Below, in pieces: positions 49,504 to 57,264 of a stretch of 64,000 bases of DNA. Below the pieces are notes generated by a model. It did no database searches. It saw only the letters and a program-made list of their open reading frames with translations, and was not told the DNA's origin. Both the position numbers and the translations under genes were made by a program. Positions within the stretch are counted from its first letter, which is position 1; every line of letters starts with the position of its first letter. The stretch is taken from positions 1 through 64,000 of the forward strand of contig SFCS01000003.1 in NCBI GenBank assembly GCA_004558485.1, read 5' to 3'. The DNA comes from Ruminococcus sp. GTDB lineage: Bacteria; Bacillota; Clostridia; Oscillospirales; Acutalibacteraceae.

Positions 49504-50284
49504 GAGACATTGGGACGACAAAAAAGAAGGACTCACCCCGCTCTATAAGCGCGGCAACAGCGGCTGTCACGCCATGGAGATCGACGGCCTGTTTTTGAAG
49601 GCGGGCAGCACCTACAGCGGCGATACCGCCGAGATGGAATACGGTCTGACGCTGCTCGGCGGCACCTGCACCGTCAAGGGCGCCGACTTTGACTATGCCC
49701 ACATCGGCAAGCGCAAAAATGTGTTTGACGGCAAGGCATATGCCGTGTATCTGCCGCGTCACACCGCGTTCACGGTGACGGCGGACACCGACCTGAAAAT
49801 CATGATCGCCAAGTGTCCCGCCGACGCGGATCATGCGCCGGTGCTGGTGACGCCGGACGACGTGATCGTCAAGAACCTCGGCAAGCCCGGGTTCGAGCGC
49901 GAGGCGCATTTCCTGGTGGACGAGCGCATGAAGGCTTGCCGCATCTATATCGGCGAGAACTTCATCCGCGGCGGACAGTGGTCCTCCTTCCCCGGCCACA
50001 AGCACGATGTCAACAACATGCCGACCGAGGGCTTTGCCGAGGAAATTTATTACTATGAATACGATAAGCACACCGGCTACGGTATCCAGCAGGTGTACAC
50101 CGCCGACCGCGCCATCGACGAGGCGTATCCCGTCCGCAACGGCGACATCGTGGAGATACCGAAGGGCTATCATCCCTGCTGTGTTGCACCGGGCTACACC
50201 GGGTATCTTCTGTGGATGATGAGCTGCGACAACCGCGGCTTTTACATGACCGCCGATCCGGAGCAGGATTGGCAGAACCACTGA
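49493..50284 (+). CDS. iolB: IolB-type 5-deoxy-glucuronate isomerase (KduI/IolB family)
   Basis: A 263-residue double-cupin protein of the KduI/IolB family. The second cupin carries the metal site: GGQWSSFPGHKHDVNN near residue 163 with two His, then FAEEIYYYEYDKHTGYGIQQVYT with the Glu, and EIPKGYHPCCVAPGYTGYLLW near residue 220 with the last His. IolB converts 5-deoxy-glucuronate to 5-dehydro-2-deoxygluconate in inositol breakdown. The ATG at 49493 has AAGGAG seven bases upstream; the ATG two codons earlier is too close. iolG, iolE and iolD are absent here, so the natural substrate could differ. Confidence 0.85.
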   Translation: MTYKRHWDDKKEGLTPLYKRGNSGCHAMEIDGLFLKAGSTYSGDTAEMEYGLTLLGGTCTVKGADFDYAHIGKRKNVFDGKAYAVYLPRHTAFTVTADTDLKIMIAKCPADADHAPVLVTPDDVIVKNLGKPGFEREAHFLVDERMKACRIYIGENFIRGGQWSSFPGHKHDVNNMPTEGFAEEIYYYEYDKHTGYGIQQVYTADRAIDEAYPVRNGDIVEIPKGYHPCCVAPGYTGYLLWMMSCDNRGFYMTADPEQDWQNH

Positions 50285-50303
50285 GAAAAGGCGGGAAAGT
50301 GTT

Positions 50304-50954
50304 ATGCTGGAGCAACTGAGAGCGAAAAATCCCTCCCTGCGCCTGCACACGGTGGGCGATCCGGCATTTGCAACTTTCGGCAGAGTGGTCGACGGACTGG
50401 AGGTATCGCCGCTCCTTGCGGCGGCACATGCCGTTTCTCTGCCGCAGGAGGGCTCGCAGTATACGGCGAGCGAGCCGACCTTCGAGGCGCTGCCGATCGC
50501 AAAGACGATAGCGGATGAGCTGTTCGGACAGATGCCGACGCAGATAGGTTTCTGCTTCGGACACAACCGTTTTTTGAACGCCGTCGAGTGGCATACCTCA
50601 AGCGAGATCAATGTCGCCGTGACGCCGCTCGTGCTCATTTTGGGGCACACCTACAGTATTCGGAACGGCACGCTTTCAAGCGACAAGCTCACGGCGTTCT
50701 TTGTCCCCGCGGGAACGGTCATCGAGGTGTTTGCGACAACGCTGCACTTCTGCCCCTGTGAGGTGGAGAAAACGGGATTTGGCTGCGTGGTGGCGCTGCC
50801 CAAGGGCACGAATACGCCGTGCGACATACCCCCTGCCGACAAGCGGCTGTTCCGCAAAAACAAGTGGCTTTTAGCGCACGTGGACAACGCGGCGCTCATC
50901 GCCCGCGGCGCGGTTGCCGGCATCACCGGCGAAAACTATATGCTGCACTATTGA
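50304..50954 (+). CDS. DUF4867 family protein
   Basis: A 216-residue protein that I recognise as DUF4867, a family without known function that tends to occur in sugar catabolism operons. The centre has a beta-rich, cupin-like pattern: IGFCFGHNRFLNAVEWHTSSEINVA split over residues ~90-115 contains two His, and VFATTLHFCPCEVEKTGFG near residue 143 contains a His and two Cys; these could form a metal site. PKGTNTP near residue 170 is also typical. It sits between the IolB-type isomerase and the FGGY kinase, so a role as isomerase, mutarotase or epimerase is a reasonable guess. Confidence 0.75.
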   Translation: MLEQLRAKNPSLRLHTVGDPAFATFGRVVDGLEVSPLLAAAHAVSLPQEGSQYTASEPTFEALPIAKTIADELFGQMPTQIGFCFGHNRFLNAVEWHTSSEINVAVTPLVLILGHTYSIRNGTLSSDKLTAFFVPAGTVIEVFATTLHFCPCEVEKTGFGCVVALPKGTNTPCDIPPADKRLFRKNKWLLAHVDNAALIARGAVAGITGENYMLHY

Positions 50955-50965
50955 CGGAGAACGGT

Positions 50966-52447
50966 ATGAAGATGCAATATTTACTCGGAATTGATTTCGG
51001 CGGCGGCGCGTCCAAGGCAACGCTTTTGGCGACGGACGGCACGGTCGCGGCGGAGGCGACGGCGGAATACCCGACGCTGTATCCCGCTGCGGGGGCATGC
51101 GAGCAACGCCCCGCCGACTGGATCGGTGCGCTGTGTGAAAATGTGCACACGCTGCTCGGAAAGAGCGGTGTTGCGCCGACGGATATTCTGGCGATCGCTA
51201 TCGATTCTGCGACGCATACCTCGCTTGTGTGCGACAGGCATTTCACCCCGCTGCGCCCGGCGATGCACTGGACGGACAGCCGCAGCCGCCTGCAGGCGGA
51301 TCGCCTGCGCGAACAGTGCGGCGAGGATATTTTCAAAAAGACCTTCCACAAGCCGGACACCATCTGGACACTGCCGCAGCTTTTGTGGCTGCGGGAAAAC
51401 GAGCCGAAGGTGTTTTCTGCGGTGCGGCACATTTTCTTTGAAAAGGACTATATCCGCTATTTCCTGACCGCGACCTATTGCACCGACTACATCGAGGCGC
51501 AGGGCAGCATGCTGTTCGACTGCAACACGATGCAGTGGGACGAGGAGCTGTGTGCTCTTGCGGGCATCACGCCGCAGATGCTGCCGCCGCTCAAAAGTCC
51601 GACCGACATTGTCGGTCGTGTGACCGATGAGGCGGCAGCGGCGACGGGACTGGCGAAGGGTACACCGGTCATCTGCGGCACGACCGACACGGTGATGGAG
51701 GTGTTTGCCTCCGGCGCGGTGGAAAAGGGCAATGTGACGGTAAAGCTGGCGACGGCGGGACGCATCTGCGTCATCACCGACCGCCCCTATCCCGACCGCC
51801 ATCTTGTCAACTATTCCCATATTGCGGAAAGGCTTTGGTATCCCGGCACCGCTACGAAGGCGGCGGCATCGTCCTATCGCTGGTATCGCGACACCTTCGG
51901 CGGCGATTATCGCGCGCTGGATGCGGGTGCGGCGGAGGTGCCGCTCGGCTGCGATGGGCTTTTGTTCCATCCGTATCTGAACGGCGAGCTGACACCCTAT
52001 GCCGATCCGCAGCTTTGCGGCAGCTTTACGGGCGTGCGGGCGACGCACACCCGTGCGCATTTCACCCGCGCTGTGCTGGAGGGCGTGGCGCTGTCGCTTT
52101 TGGACAGCAAGCGGTATCTCGACAGCCTCGACATTCCCTATGATGCGGCGGCGACGCTGATCGGCGGCGGCGCAAAAGGACCGCTTTGGCGGCAGATTAC
52201 GGCGGACGCTTTGGGTATGACGCTCAAAACCACCGAGAGCAGCGACTCCTCGCTCGGCTCTGCCATGCTGGCGGGCATCGCCGCGGGCGTGTTCCGCGAC
52301 GCAAAGGACGCGGTCGCCCACTGCGTGAAGGCGGCGGATGTGGTGCGCCCCAACATCGAGAACACCGCGGAATATGCCAAACTGTTTACGGTATATAAAC
52401 AGATACACGACGCCCTGGCGCCGATCTACAGAACACGGGAGATTTGA
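50966..52447 (+). CDS. FGGY-family carbohydrate kinase
   Basis: A 493-residue sugar kinase of the xylulokinase/fuculokinase group. The phosphate-1 loop is LGIDFGGGASKATLL at the N terminus, the catalytic Asp is in MHWTDSRSRLQADRL near residue 97, and the C-terminal ATP-binding LIGGGAKGPLWRQITADALG near residue 396 is clear. The start at 50966 has GGAG six bases upstream. Having both an FGGY and a PfkB kinase in one operon suggests two phosphorylation steps or two branch substrates. The substrate cannot be read from sequence alone. Confidence 0.88.
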   Translation: MKMQYLLGIDFGGGASKATLLATDGTVAAEATAEYPTLYPAAGACEQRPADWIGALCENVHTLLGKSGVAPTDILAIAIDSATHTSLVCDRHFTPLRPAMHWTDSRSRLQADRLREQCGEDIFKKTFHKPDTIWTLPQLLWLRENEPKVFSAVRHIFFEKDYIRYFLTATYCTDYIEAQGSMLFDCNTMQWDEELCALAGITPQMLPPLKSPTDIVGRVTDEAAAATGLAKGTPVICGTTDTVMEVFASGAVEKGNVTVKLATAGRICVITDRPYPDRHLVNYSHIAERLWYPGTATKAAASSYRWYRDTFGGDYRALDAGAAEVPLGCDGLLFHPYLNGELTPYADPQLCGSFTGVRATHTRAHFTRAVLEGVALSLLDSKRYLDSLDIPYDAAATLIGGGAKGPLWRQITADALGMTLKTTESSDSSLGSAMLAGIAAGVFRDAKDAVAHCVKAADVVRPNIENTAEYAKLFTVYKQIHDALAPIYRTREI

Positions 52448-52449
52448 CG

Positions 52450-53829
52450 ATGCATATTGTGGTTTGCGTGCGGCAGGATCTTGACGGTGCGCTGTCGCCC
52501 TTTGACGCCTGCGCCTATGAGGCGGCGCTGCGGGTGGACGGCGCGGCGGTCACGCTGCTCAGCATGGGGCCGCCGAAAACGGCGGATCTTCTCACTCCCC
52601 TCACAAGACTCGGCGCGGCGCGCGCGGTGCTGCTGACCGATCGCGCCTTTTCGGGTGCGGACACGCTGGCGACGGCATATACGCTGTCGCTTGCGATAAA
52701 AAAGCTGTCGCCCGACCTCATTTTCTGCGGGCGGCAGACACTGATAGGCGACACCGGGCAGGTCGGCCCGATGCTGGCGGCGCAGTGCGGCGCGGCGATC
52801 GTGACAAGCGCCATGGAAATTGCGGTCACAAAGGACGGTGTTTGCTGCAAGACCCGCGATGAGGGCGACATGTGTGCGCCGTTTCCGGCGGTCGTGACGG
52901 TGGAGCGCATCAACACGCTGCGCCTGCCGTCGCTGCGCTCAAAATGCGGCGCGTTAGAGGTGTGGGACGCGGCGGCGCTCGGCGCGGATGTTTCCCGCTG
53001 CGGCCTTATCGGCTCACCGACGCGCGTCATCGAAAGCCGTGAAAACACCGCCGGTCGGCGGCACTGTCGGTTCATCACCCCCGCCGAGCTGCCCGCCGTC
53101 ATTGCGGATGCACAGAAAAAAAGCGCGGCAGCGGTAACCTTTGAAAAAGCGGCTTGTCCGCTTACAAAGGTGCTGATCGTCGGGGAGACCCCGCGCGCCT
53201 TTGCCGAGGCGGTGGGGAAAACGGTCGTGTGCCTCGAAGAAAAAACGCCGAAGGCATTGGCGGCGGCGATACGGGCGCAAGACCCCGACGCCGTGCTTTT
53301 CGGGACGGACGCCCGGAGTCGCCGCACGGCGGCGCTCGTCGCCGGCGAAAACGGGCTGGGGCTTTGTGCCGACTGTACGGCGCTCGAAACAGACGGCAAG
53401 ACGCTTTTCATGATCCGTCCCGCGCTTTCGGGCAGCGTCATTGCGAAGATCAAAAGCAACACCCGCCCCGCCATGGCGACGGTGCGCACCACGGTGCAAA
53501 GCGCCGCGGTGACGGTCGGTGCGGGCTTCGGCGTGAAAAACGAGATCGAGAGAGTGCGCGCCTTTGCCGAGAGATACGGCGCATCGCTTGCCGCGTCGCG
53601 TCGCTTGGTGGATAACGGCGTTTTGCCGTATGCGATGCAGGTGGGACTGACCGGCCAAACGGTCGCGCCGCCGGTGTATATTGCCGTCGGCATTTCGGGC
53701 GCGGTGCACCACATCGTGGGCATGCAGCGCGCGGGCACGGTCATTGCGATCAACCCCGATCGCAAAGCCCCTATTTTCGACTATGCCGATTTCGGCATCG
53801 TCGCCGATTTTTCCGACATGGACATCTGA
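52450..53829 (+). CDS. Single-chain electron transfer flavoprotein (EtfB-EtfA fusion)
   Basis: A 459-residue protein joining both ETF subunits. Residues ~1-200 match EtfB (IVVCVRQDLD, LIFCGRQTLIGDTGQVGPMLAAQ, VTVERINTLRLPSLRSK). Residues ~235-459 match EtfA, ending in the FAD domain with GAGFGVKNE, ASRRLVDNGVLPYAMQVGLTGQ, YIAVGISGAVHHIVGMQRAG and INPDRKAPIFDYADFGIVAD. ETFs are normally two proteins. It would take electrons from the flavoprotein/Fe-S pair at 45196-47736, possibly with flavin-based bifurcation as in lactate dehydrogenase/Etf complexes. Start at 52450 follows GGGAG; last gene of the operon. Confidence 0.88.
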   Translation: MHIVVCVRQDLDGALSPFDACAYEAALRVDGAAVTLLSMGPPKTADLLTPLTRLGAARAVLLTDRAFSGADTLATAYTLSLAIKKLSPDLIFCGRQTLIGDTGQVGPMLAAQCGAAIVTSAMEIAVTKDGVCCKTRDEGDMCAPFPAVVTVERINTLRLPSLRSKCGALEVWDAAALGADVSRCGLIGSPTRVIESRENTAGRRHCRFITPAELPAVIADAQKKSAAAVTFEKAACPLTKVLIVGETPRAFAEAVGKTVVCLEEKTPKALAAAIRAQDPDAVLFGTDARSRRTAALVAGENGLGLCADCTALETDGKTLFMIRPALSGSVIAKIKSNTRPAMATVRTTVQSAAVTVGAGFGVKNEIERVRAFAERYGASLAASRRLVDNGVLPYAMQVGLTGQTVAPPVYIAVGISGAVHHIVGMQRAGTVIAINPDRKAPIFDYADFGIVADFSDMDI

Positions 53830-53835
53830 ATTGAC

Positions 53836-53876
53836 AAGAAGATCGGTGTTCACCTGTGGTGGACACCGATCTTCTT
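53836..53876. terminator. Bidirectional terminator after the ETF gene
   Basis: AAGAAGATCGGTGT and ACACCGATCTTCTT, a 14-pair stem with a 13-base loop, between the operon (+) and the AraC gene (-). Confidence 0.85.
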
Positions 53877-54633
53877 ATATGGTAAAAATTCTGTTTTGCT
53901 GTCGGTAGGCGGTGGGGGTGAGCCCCGTTTTTTCCTTGAAAATGCGGCAGAAGTGATAGGGGCTCGAAAACCCGCAGGACTCCGCCACCGCGCCGATCTT
54001 CTCCGTTCCCTCACTGAGGAGTGCTTTTGCCTTGTGCAGACGAATGTCGATGAGATACTGCCGCGGCGTGGTCTTATAGGTTGCCACAAACAGACGGCGG
54101 AAATATACCTCGCTCATGTTGCAGCACGCCGCCAGTGTCGCGTTTTTGATCTCCGGCTGCGCATAGCAGCGCCGGAGGTAGCGGATCGCCGGCATCAGCA
54201 GATGCCATTTCTCGCTCTCCCTCGCCAGGCGGTGCAGCATGTCATAAAAAATGCTCATGATCTTCGCTCTGTTTTCCGCAAACAGCGACAGCGCCTTCAT
54301 GGTCTCGAACGCCTGTATATATTCGTCGGCGCTTTGCAGCGGCAGGGCGATGATCTCGTCGCACAGCGGCGCGGCGCAGTCAAAATTGATGACGGGAAAG
54401 GTGCCGGTCTTGTCGCCTTGCAGGGAATAGCTCCTGCCTTGCGGCAAAAGCACGGCATGACGGTTGTCGGACACGGTCTCTTTGCCGTCGAGAGTATAGG
54501 TGATCCTGCCCTCGGCGCAAAAGGACAGTCCATAGCTTTTCCTGTTGCGAATGCTCACCTGCCGCCCCTTGGGGGAGAAAACGGTGAGGAGGTCGTCGAT
54601 GGCGGTGACGGTGACACGGCTAAGCGACTCCAT
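53875..54633 (-). CDS. AraC-family transcriptional regulator
   Basis: A 252-residue regulator. Residues ~10-100 are a cupin-like sensor domain (GLSFCAEGRITYTLDGKE, AVLLPQGRSYSL), and ~150-250 the AraC DNA-binding domain with ATLAACCNMSEVYFRRLF and IGAVAESCGFSSPYHFCRIFKEKTGLTP. GGAAGG precedes the ATG. It is divergent from the decayed cluster at 54795-56103 and was probably its regulator; whether it also affects the nine-gene operon, with which it converges, is unknown. A TGGTATACTG extended -10 lies at 54663-54672. Confidence 0.88.
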   Translation of the reverse strand: MESLSRVTVTAIDDLLTVFSPKGRQVSIRNRKSYGLSFCAEGRITYTLDGKETVSDNRHAVLLPQGRSYSLQGDKTGTFPVINFDCAAPLCDEIIALPLQSADEYIQAFETMKALSLFAENRAKIMSIFYDMLHRLARESEKWHLLMPAIRYLRRCYAQPEIKNATLAACCNMSEVYFRRLFVATYKTTPRQYLIDIRLHKAKALLSEGTEKIGAVAESCGFSSPYHFCRIFKEKTGLTPTAYRQQNRIFTI

Positions 54634-54744
54634 GCTGACACCTTCCTTTCCTTTGTTGCTTGCAGTATACCACTTTTGGCAAGAAAAGAAATAAAATTAT
54701 CATAAATCAGTATCAAAAAAGTCAAAAAAGTGTCGTTTTCTGCA

Positions 54745-54773
54745 TTGCACACCGCCGCAATTCTTCCTATAAT
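54745..54773 (+). promoter_or_regulatory. Promoter of the decayed cluster
   Basis: TTGCAC (54745-54750), 17-base spacer, TATAAT (54768-54773), followed by AAAGGAGG. The promoter is intact although the genes behind it are not. Confidence 0.8.
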
Positions 54774-54794
54774 CGGAGAAAAGGAGGGATACCT

Positions 54795-54983
54795 ATGCAG
54801 TTTGCGGGAAAGACCGCCGTTCTGACAGGGGCGGCGTCGGGCATGGGCTTGCTGTTTGCGCAGAATTTTGCGGCGCTCGGCGGCAATGCGGTCTTGTGTG
54901 ATGTGAACGAGCAGGTGCTCACGGAAAAGGTACGGGAGATAAACGAAAAGGGCGGCAGCGCGATCGGCAGACGGGGGAAATGA
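54795..54983 (+). pseudogene. Short-chain dehydrogenase, N-terminal fragment
   Basis: Sixty-two codons that begin as a normal SDR: FAGKTAVLTGAASGMGLLFA with the TGxxxGxG cofactor motif, then NAVLCDVNEQVL. An SDR has about 250 residues, but after residue ~57 the sequence changes abruptly and stops. The next bases belong to a different gene in another frame, so an internal deletion removed the SDR catalytic part (Ser-Tyr-Lys). Good promoter and ribosome site remain. Confidence 0.8.
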
Positions 54984-55393
54984 CCTATGACACTGCCGCC
55001 GTGGAAAAGCAAAAGGCGCTCATCGATCGGTTGCACGAAAAGGGCGCAAGCGTGCTGATGTCCTCGCACATTTTTCATTTTGTGCCGGCGGAAAAGGTGC
55101 TGGAAATTGCGCTTGCGCACCAAAGCCGCGGCGCGGACATCGCAAAGATCGTGGTCGGGGCGGAAAATGAGGACGAGGAGATCGAAAACCTCCGGATCAT
55201 CCATATGCTCAAAAAGACGCTTTCCATCCCGTTTCTTTTTCTCTCGGGCGGGGAATGTCGGCTGCTCAGACGCATCGGCGGGGAGCTTGGCAACTGCATG
55301 ACGCTTTGCGTTTGCGAACATGACGCATTTGCCACACCGGCACAGCCGCTTTTGACATCCGCAAAATGCATCCGTGACGCCATGCGGCAATGA
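54980..55393 (+). pseudogene. Type I 3-dehydroquinate dehydratase-like C-terminal fragment
   Basis: A 137-codon frame that opens abruptly at MTYDTAAVEKQKALID and corresponds to the second half of a type I dehydroquinase-like barrel: SSHIFHFVPAEKVLEIA, then GADIAKIVVGAEN with the likely Schiff-base Lys near residue 56, and PFLFLSGGECRLLRRIGGELGN. The family has ~250 residues, so the N-terminal half is missing. It joins the SDR fragment directly, which suggests a single deletion spanning the end of the SDR gene and the start of this one. ATG at 54980 may be fortuitous. Confidence 0.72.
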
Positions 55394-55405
55394 AGGGGGA
55401 CAAAA

Positions 55406-56103
55406 ATGAAAGCCATTCTTGTGAATGATGACCGCTCACTGCGGTGGGGAGAGGTGTCGGATCCCGTTTTGGGGGCGGATGACTGCCTTGTGAAGATCGA
55501 GGCAGCGGCGCTCAACCGCGCGGATCTGATGCAGCGTGAGGGGGACTATCCGCCGCCGCCCGGCTGCCCCGATTGGATGGGGCTGGAGATCGCCGGAACG
55601 ATCGTCGATATGGCGGACGGCGCAAGGAAAAAGTCGACATGGCAGGTCGGAGACAGGGTCTGCGCGCTGCTCGGCGGCGGAGGGTATGCCCAGTATGCGG
55701 CGGTGAGATACGATATGCTCATGCCCATTCCCGTAAATTGCACGGCGTGGATGTGGCGATCGATTGCGTCAGCGGCGAAACGATGGGGCGGTGTTTGCCG
55801 TTTCTGTCGCACGGTGCGCGGTGGATCATGATTGCCGCGCTCGGCGGGCAAAAGACGGAAATCGACCTCAAAAACATCTATGTGCGCAATGTGCGCATCA
55901 TCGGCAGCACGCTGCGCTCGCGCCCGCCGCAAGTGAAAGCACAGATCCTTTCGGCGCTTGTGCGGGATGTGTGGCAAAAGGTGGCGGCGGGGGAGATCCG
56001 CCCGACGATCTATAAGGTGCTGCCCATCACCGACGCCGAAAAGGCGCAGGACATCTTGTATCGCGGCGAAAATGTCGGCAAGGTCGTTCTGACAGTGGAA
56101 TAG
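55406..56103 (+). pseudogene. Zinc-free quinone oxidoreductase-like gene with internal deletion and frameshift
   Basis: The N-terminal ~110 codons (55406-~55735) are a medium-chain dehydrogenase/quinone oxidoreductase: VKIEAAALNRADLMQREG, PPPGCPDWMGLEIAGTI, VGDRVCALLGGGGYAQYA. The C-terminal part resumes in another frame from ~55737 (LHGVDVAIDCVSGETMG, RWIMIAALGGQKTEIDL, RPTIYKVLPITDAEKAQ) to the stop at 56103. About 230 codons remain where ~325 are usual; the missing stretch is the nucleotide-binding GxGxxG segment. A deletion with frame change near 55733-55740 explains this. Confidence 0.82.
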
Positions 56104-56138
56104 AAAAAAGCAACCATGGCGGCATGGTTGCTTTTTTG
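56104..56138 (+). terminator. Terminator of the decayed cluster
   Basis: AAAAAGCAACCATG and CATGGTTGCTTTTTT, a 13-14 pair stem with a short GCGG loop, directly after the stop. Confidence 0.9.
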
Positions 56139-56190
56139 TTCACACATTTTGCGCCGCAGTATGGTATACTGCCCGGTGGAGGTGTCAAAA

Positions 56191-57210
56191 ATGACCGAAA
56201 CAAAGAAGAAGTCGGCGGGGCGGCGCATCCTCACCGCCGCTTTGATCGCTTTATGTGTCGTGCTGCTGCTTTTGCTCGGCGTGCGTGAGTATTTCCGCCT
56301 GTCGGTGAGAAGCTACTATCGGCACGCGGAAAAGACCTTTGTCATTCCCGGACTGTCCGACGGCATGATCGTGCAGGGGTTGGCATATGAAGAAGAAAAG
56401 GGCGACTTTTTCGTCACCGGCTACCGCGCCGACGGTGCAGCGTCGCAGGTGAGCCTTGTGCACCGCGCGGACGGCAAGGAGCAAAAGCGCCTCTCGCTTG
56501 CGGATCAGAGCGGCAGCGCTTATCTCGGCCATGTCGGCGGCATCACGGTGGCAAACGATTTTGTCTATGTCGCGGACGAGGCGGGGCTGATGGTCTATTC
56601 CCTTTCGGACTTCTATGCTGCCGCCGACGGCGGCACGGTCACGGCGGTCGGTTTCTTCCCGACAAAGACCGCCGACGACAGCCTGGCAGTCGCTTTTGTC
56701 CACAATGACGGCGAAAATATCTATGTCGGCGAATTTTTTAGAGAGCAGAACTATCCCACGCCGGACAGCCACAAGTATACGACGGCGGCGGGCGACGAAA
56801 GCCCCGCGCTGCTTTTGTCCTTCCGTCTCGACAAGGATGCCCCCTGCGGCATCGCGCCCACGGTCGAAAAGGCGTATTCCATCCCGGGGCTGGTGCAGGG
56901 CATGTGCATCGACGACGCGGGCAACATCTGCCTTTCCACCTCGTATGCGGCAGCGTTTTCGCACCTGTATATCTACGGTACGCCGCAGACCGAGGGCGAG
57001 GTCACGGTGCTGGGGCAGACGCTGCCGCGCTATGTGCTTGACAGCTCCTGCCTCAAAGCCGATATCAAAGCGCCGCCCATGGCGGAGGAGATCGTCACGG
57101 TGGACGGCAAGCTGTATACCATGTGCGAGTCCGCGACCAATAAATATATCTTCGGAAAATTCACTTCGGCGAAATACTGCTATGCCACCGATCTTGCGGC
57201 GTGGCTGTGA
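56191..57210 (+). CDS. Membrane-anchored beta-propeller-like protein
   Basis: A 339-residue protein with a basic start and one membrane helix (residues ~12-32), the rest outside. The external part has repeated strands with GLAYEEEKGDFFVTGY, GHVGGITVANDFVYVADEAGLMVY and GMCIDDAGNICLSTSY, suggestive of a six-bladed propeller (SMP-30/YncE-like). No catalytic motif was identified. The start at 56191 follows GGAGG. A TGGTATACTG extended -10 (56162-56171) lies just upstream. Function unknown. Confidence 0.75.
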   Translation: MTETKKKSAGRRILTAALIALCVVLLLLLGVREYFRLSVRSYYRHAEKTFVIPGLSDGMIVQGLAYEEEKGDFFVTGYRADGAASQVSLVHRADGKEQKRLSLADQSGSAYLGHVGGITVANDFVYVADEAGLMVYSLSDFYAAADGGTVTAVGFFPTKTADDSLAVAFVHNDGENIYVGEFFREQNYPTPDSHKYTTAAGDESPALLLSFRLDKDAPCGIAPTVEKAYSIPGLVQGMCIDDAGNICLSTSYAAAFSHLYIYGTPQTEGEVTVLGQTLPRYVLDSSCLKADIKAPPMAEEIVTVDGKLYTMCESATNKYIFGKFTSAKYCYATDLAAWL

Positions 57211-57217
57211 TAGGGGC

Positions 57218-57246
57218 TTGCGGCTTTTCCCTTCTTATGGTATACT
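57218..57246 (+). promoter_or_regulatory. Promoter of the TRIC/UPF0126 gene
   Basis: TTGCGG (57218-57223), 17-base spacer, TATACT (57241-57246) preceded by TGG. The leader to the GTG start at 57265 is very short. Confidence 0.7.
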
Positions 57247-57264
57247 GCCGTCGGAGGGATGCGT

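Noticed and set aside
43775..53829. Standard L-fucose or standard inositol operon
   Set aside because: The isomerase is shorter and diverged from FucI, fucose permease is absent, and iolG, iolE and iolD are missing, so neither label explains the complete gene set.
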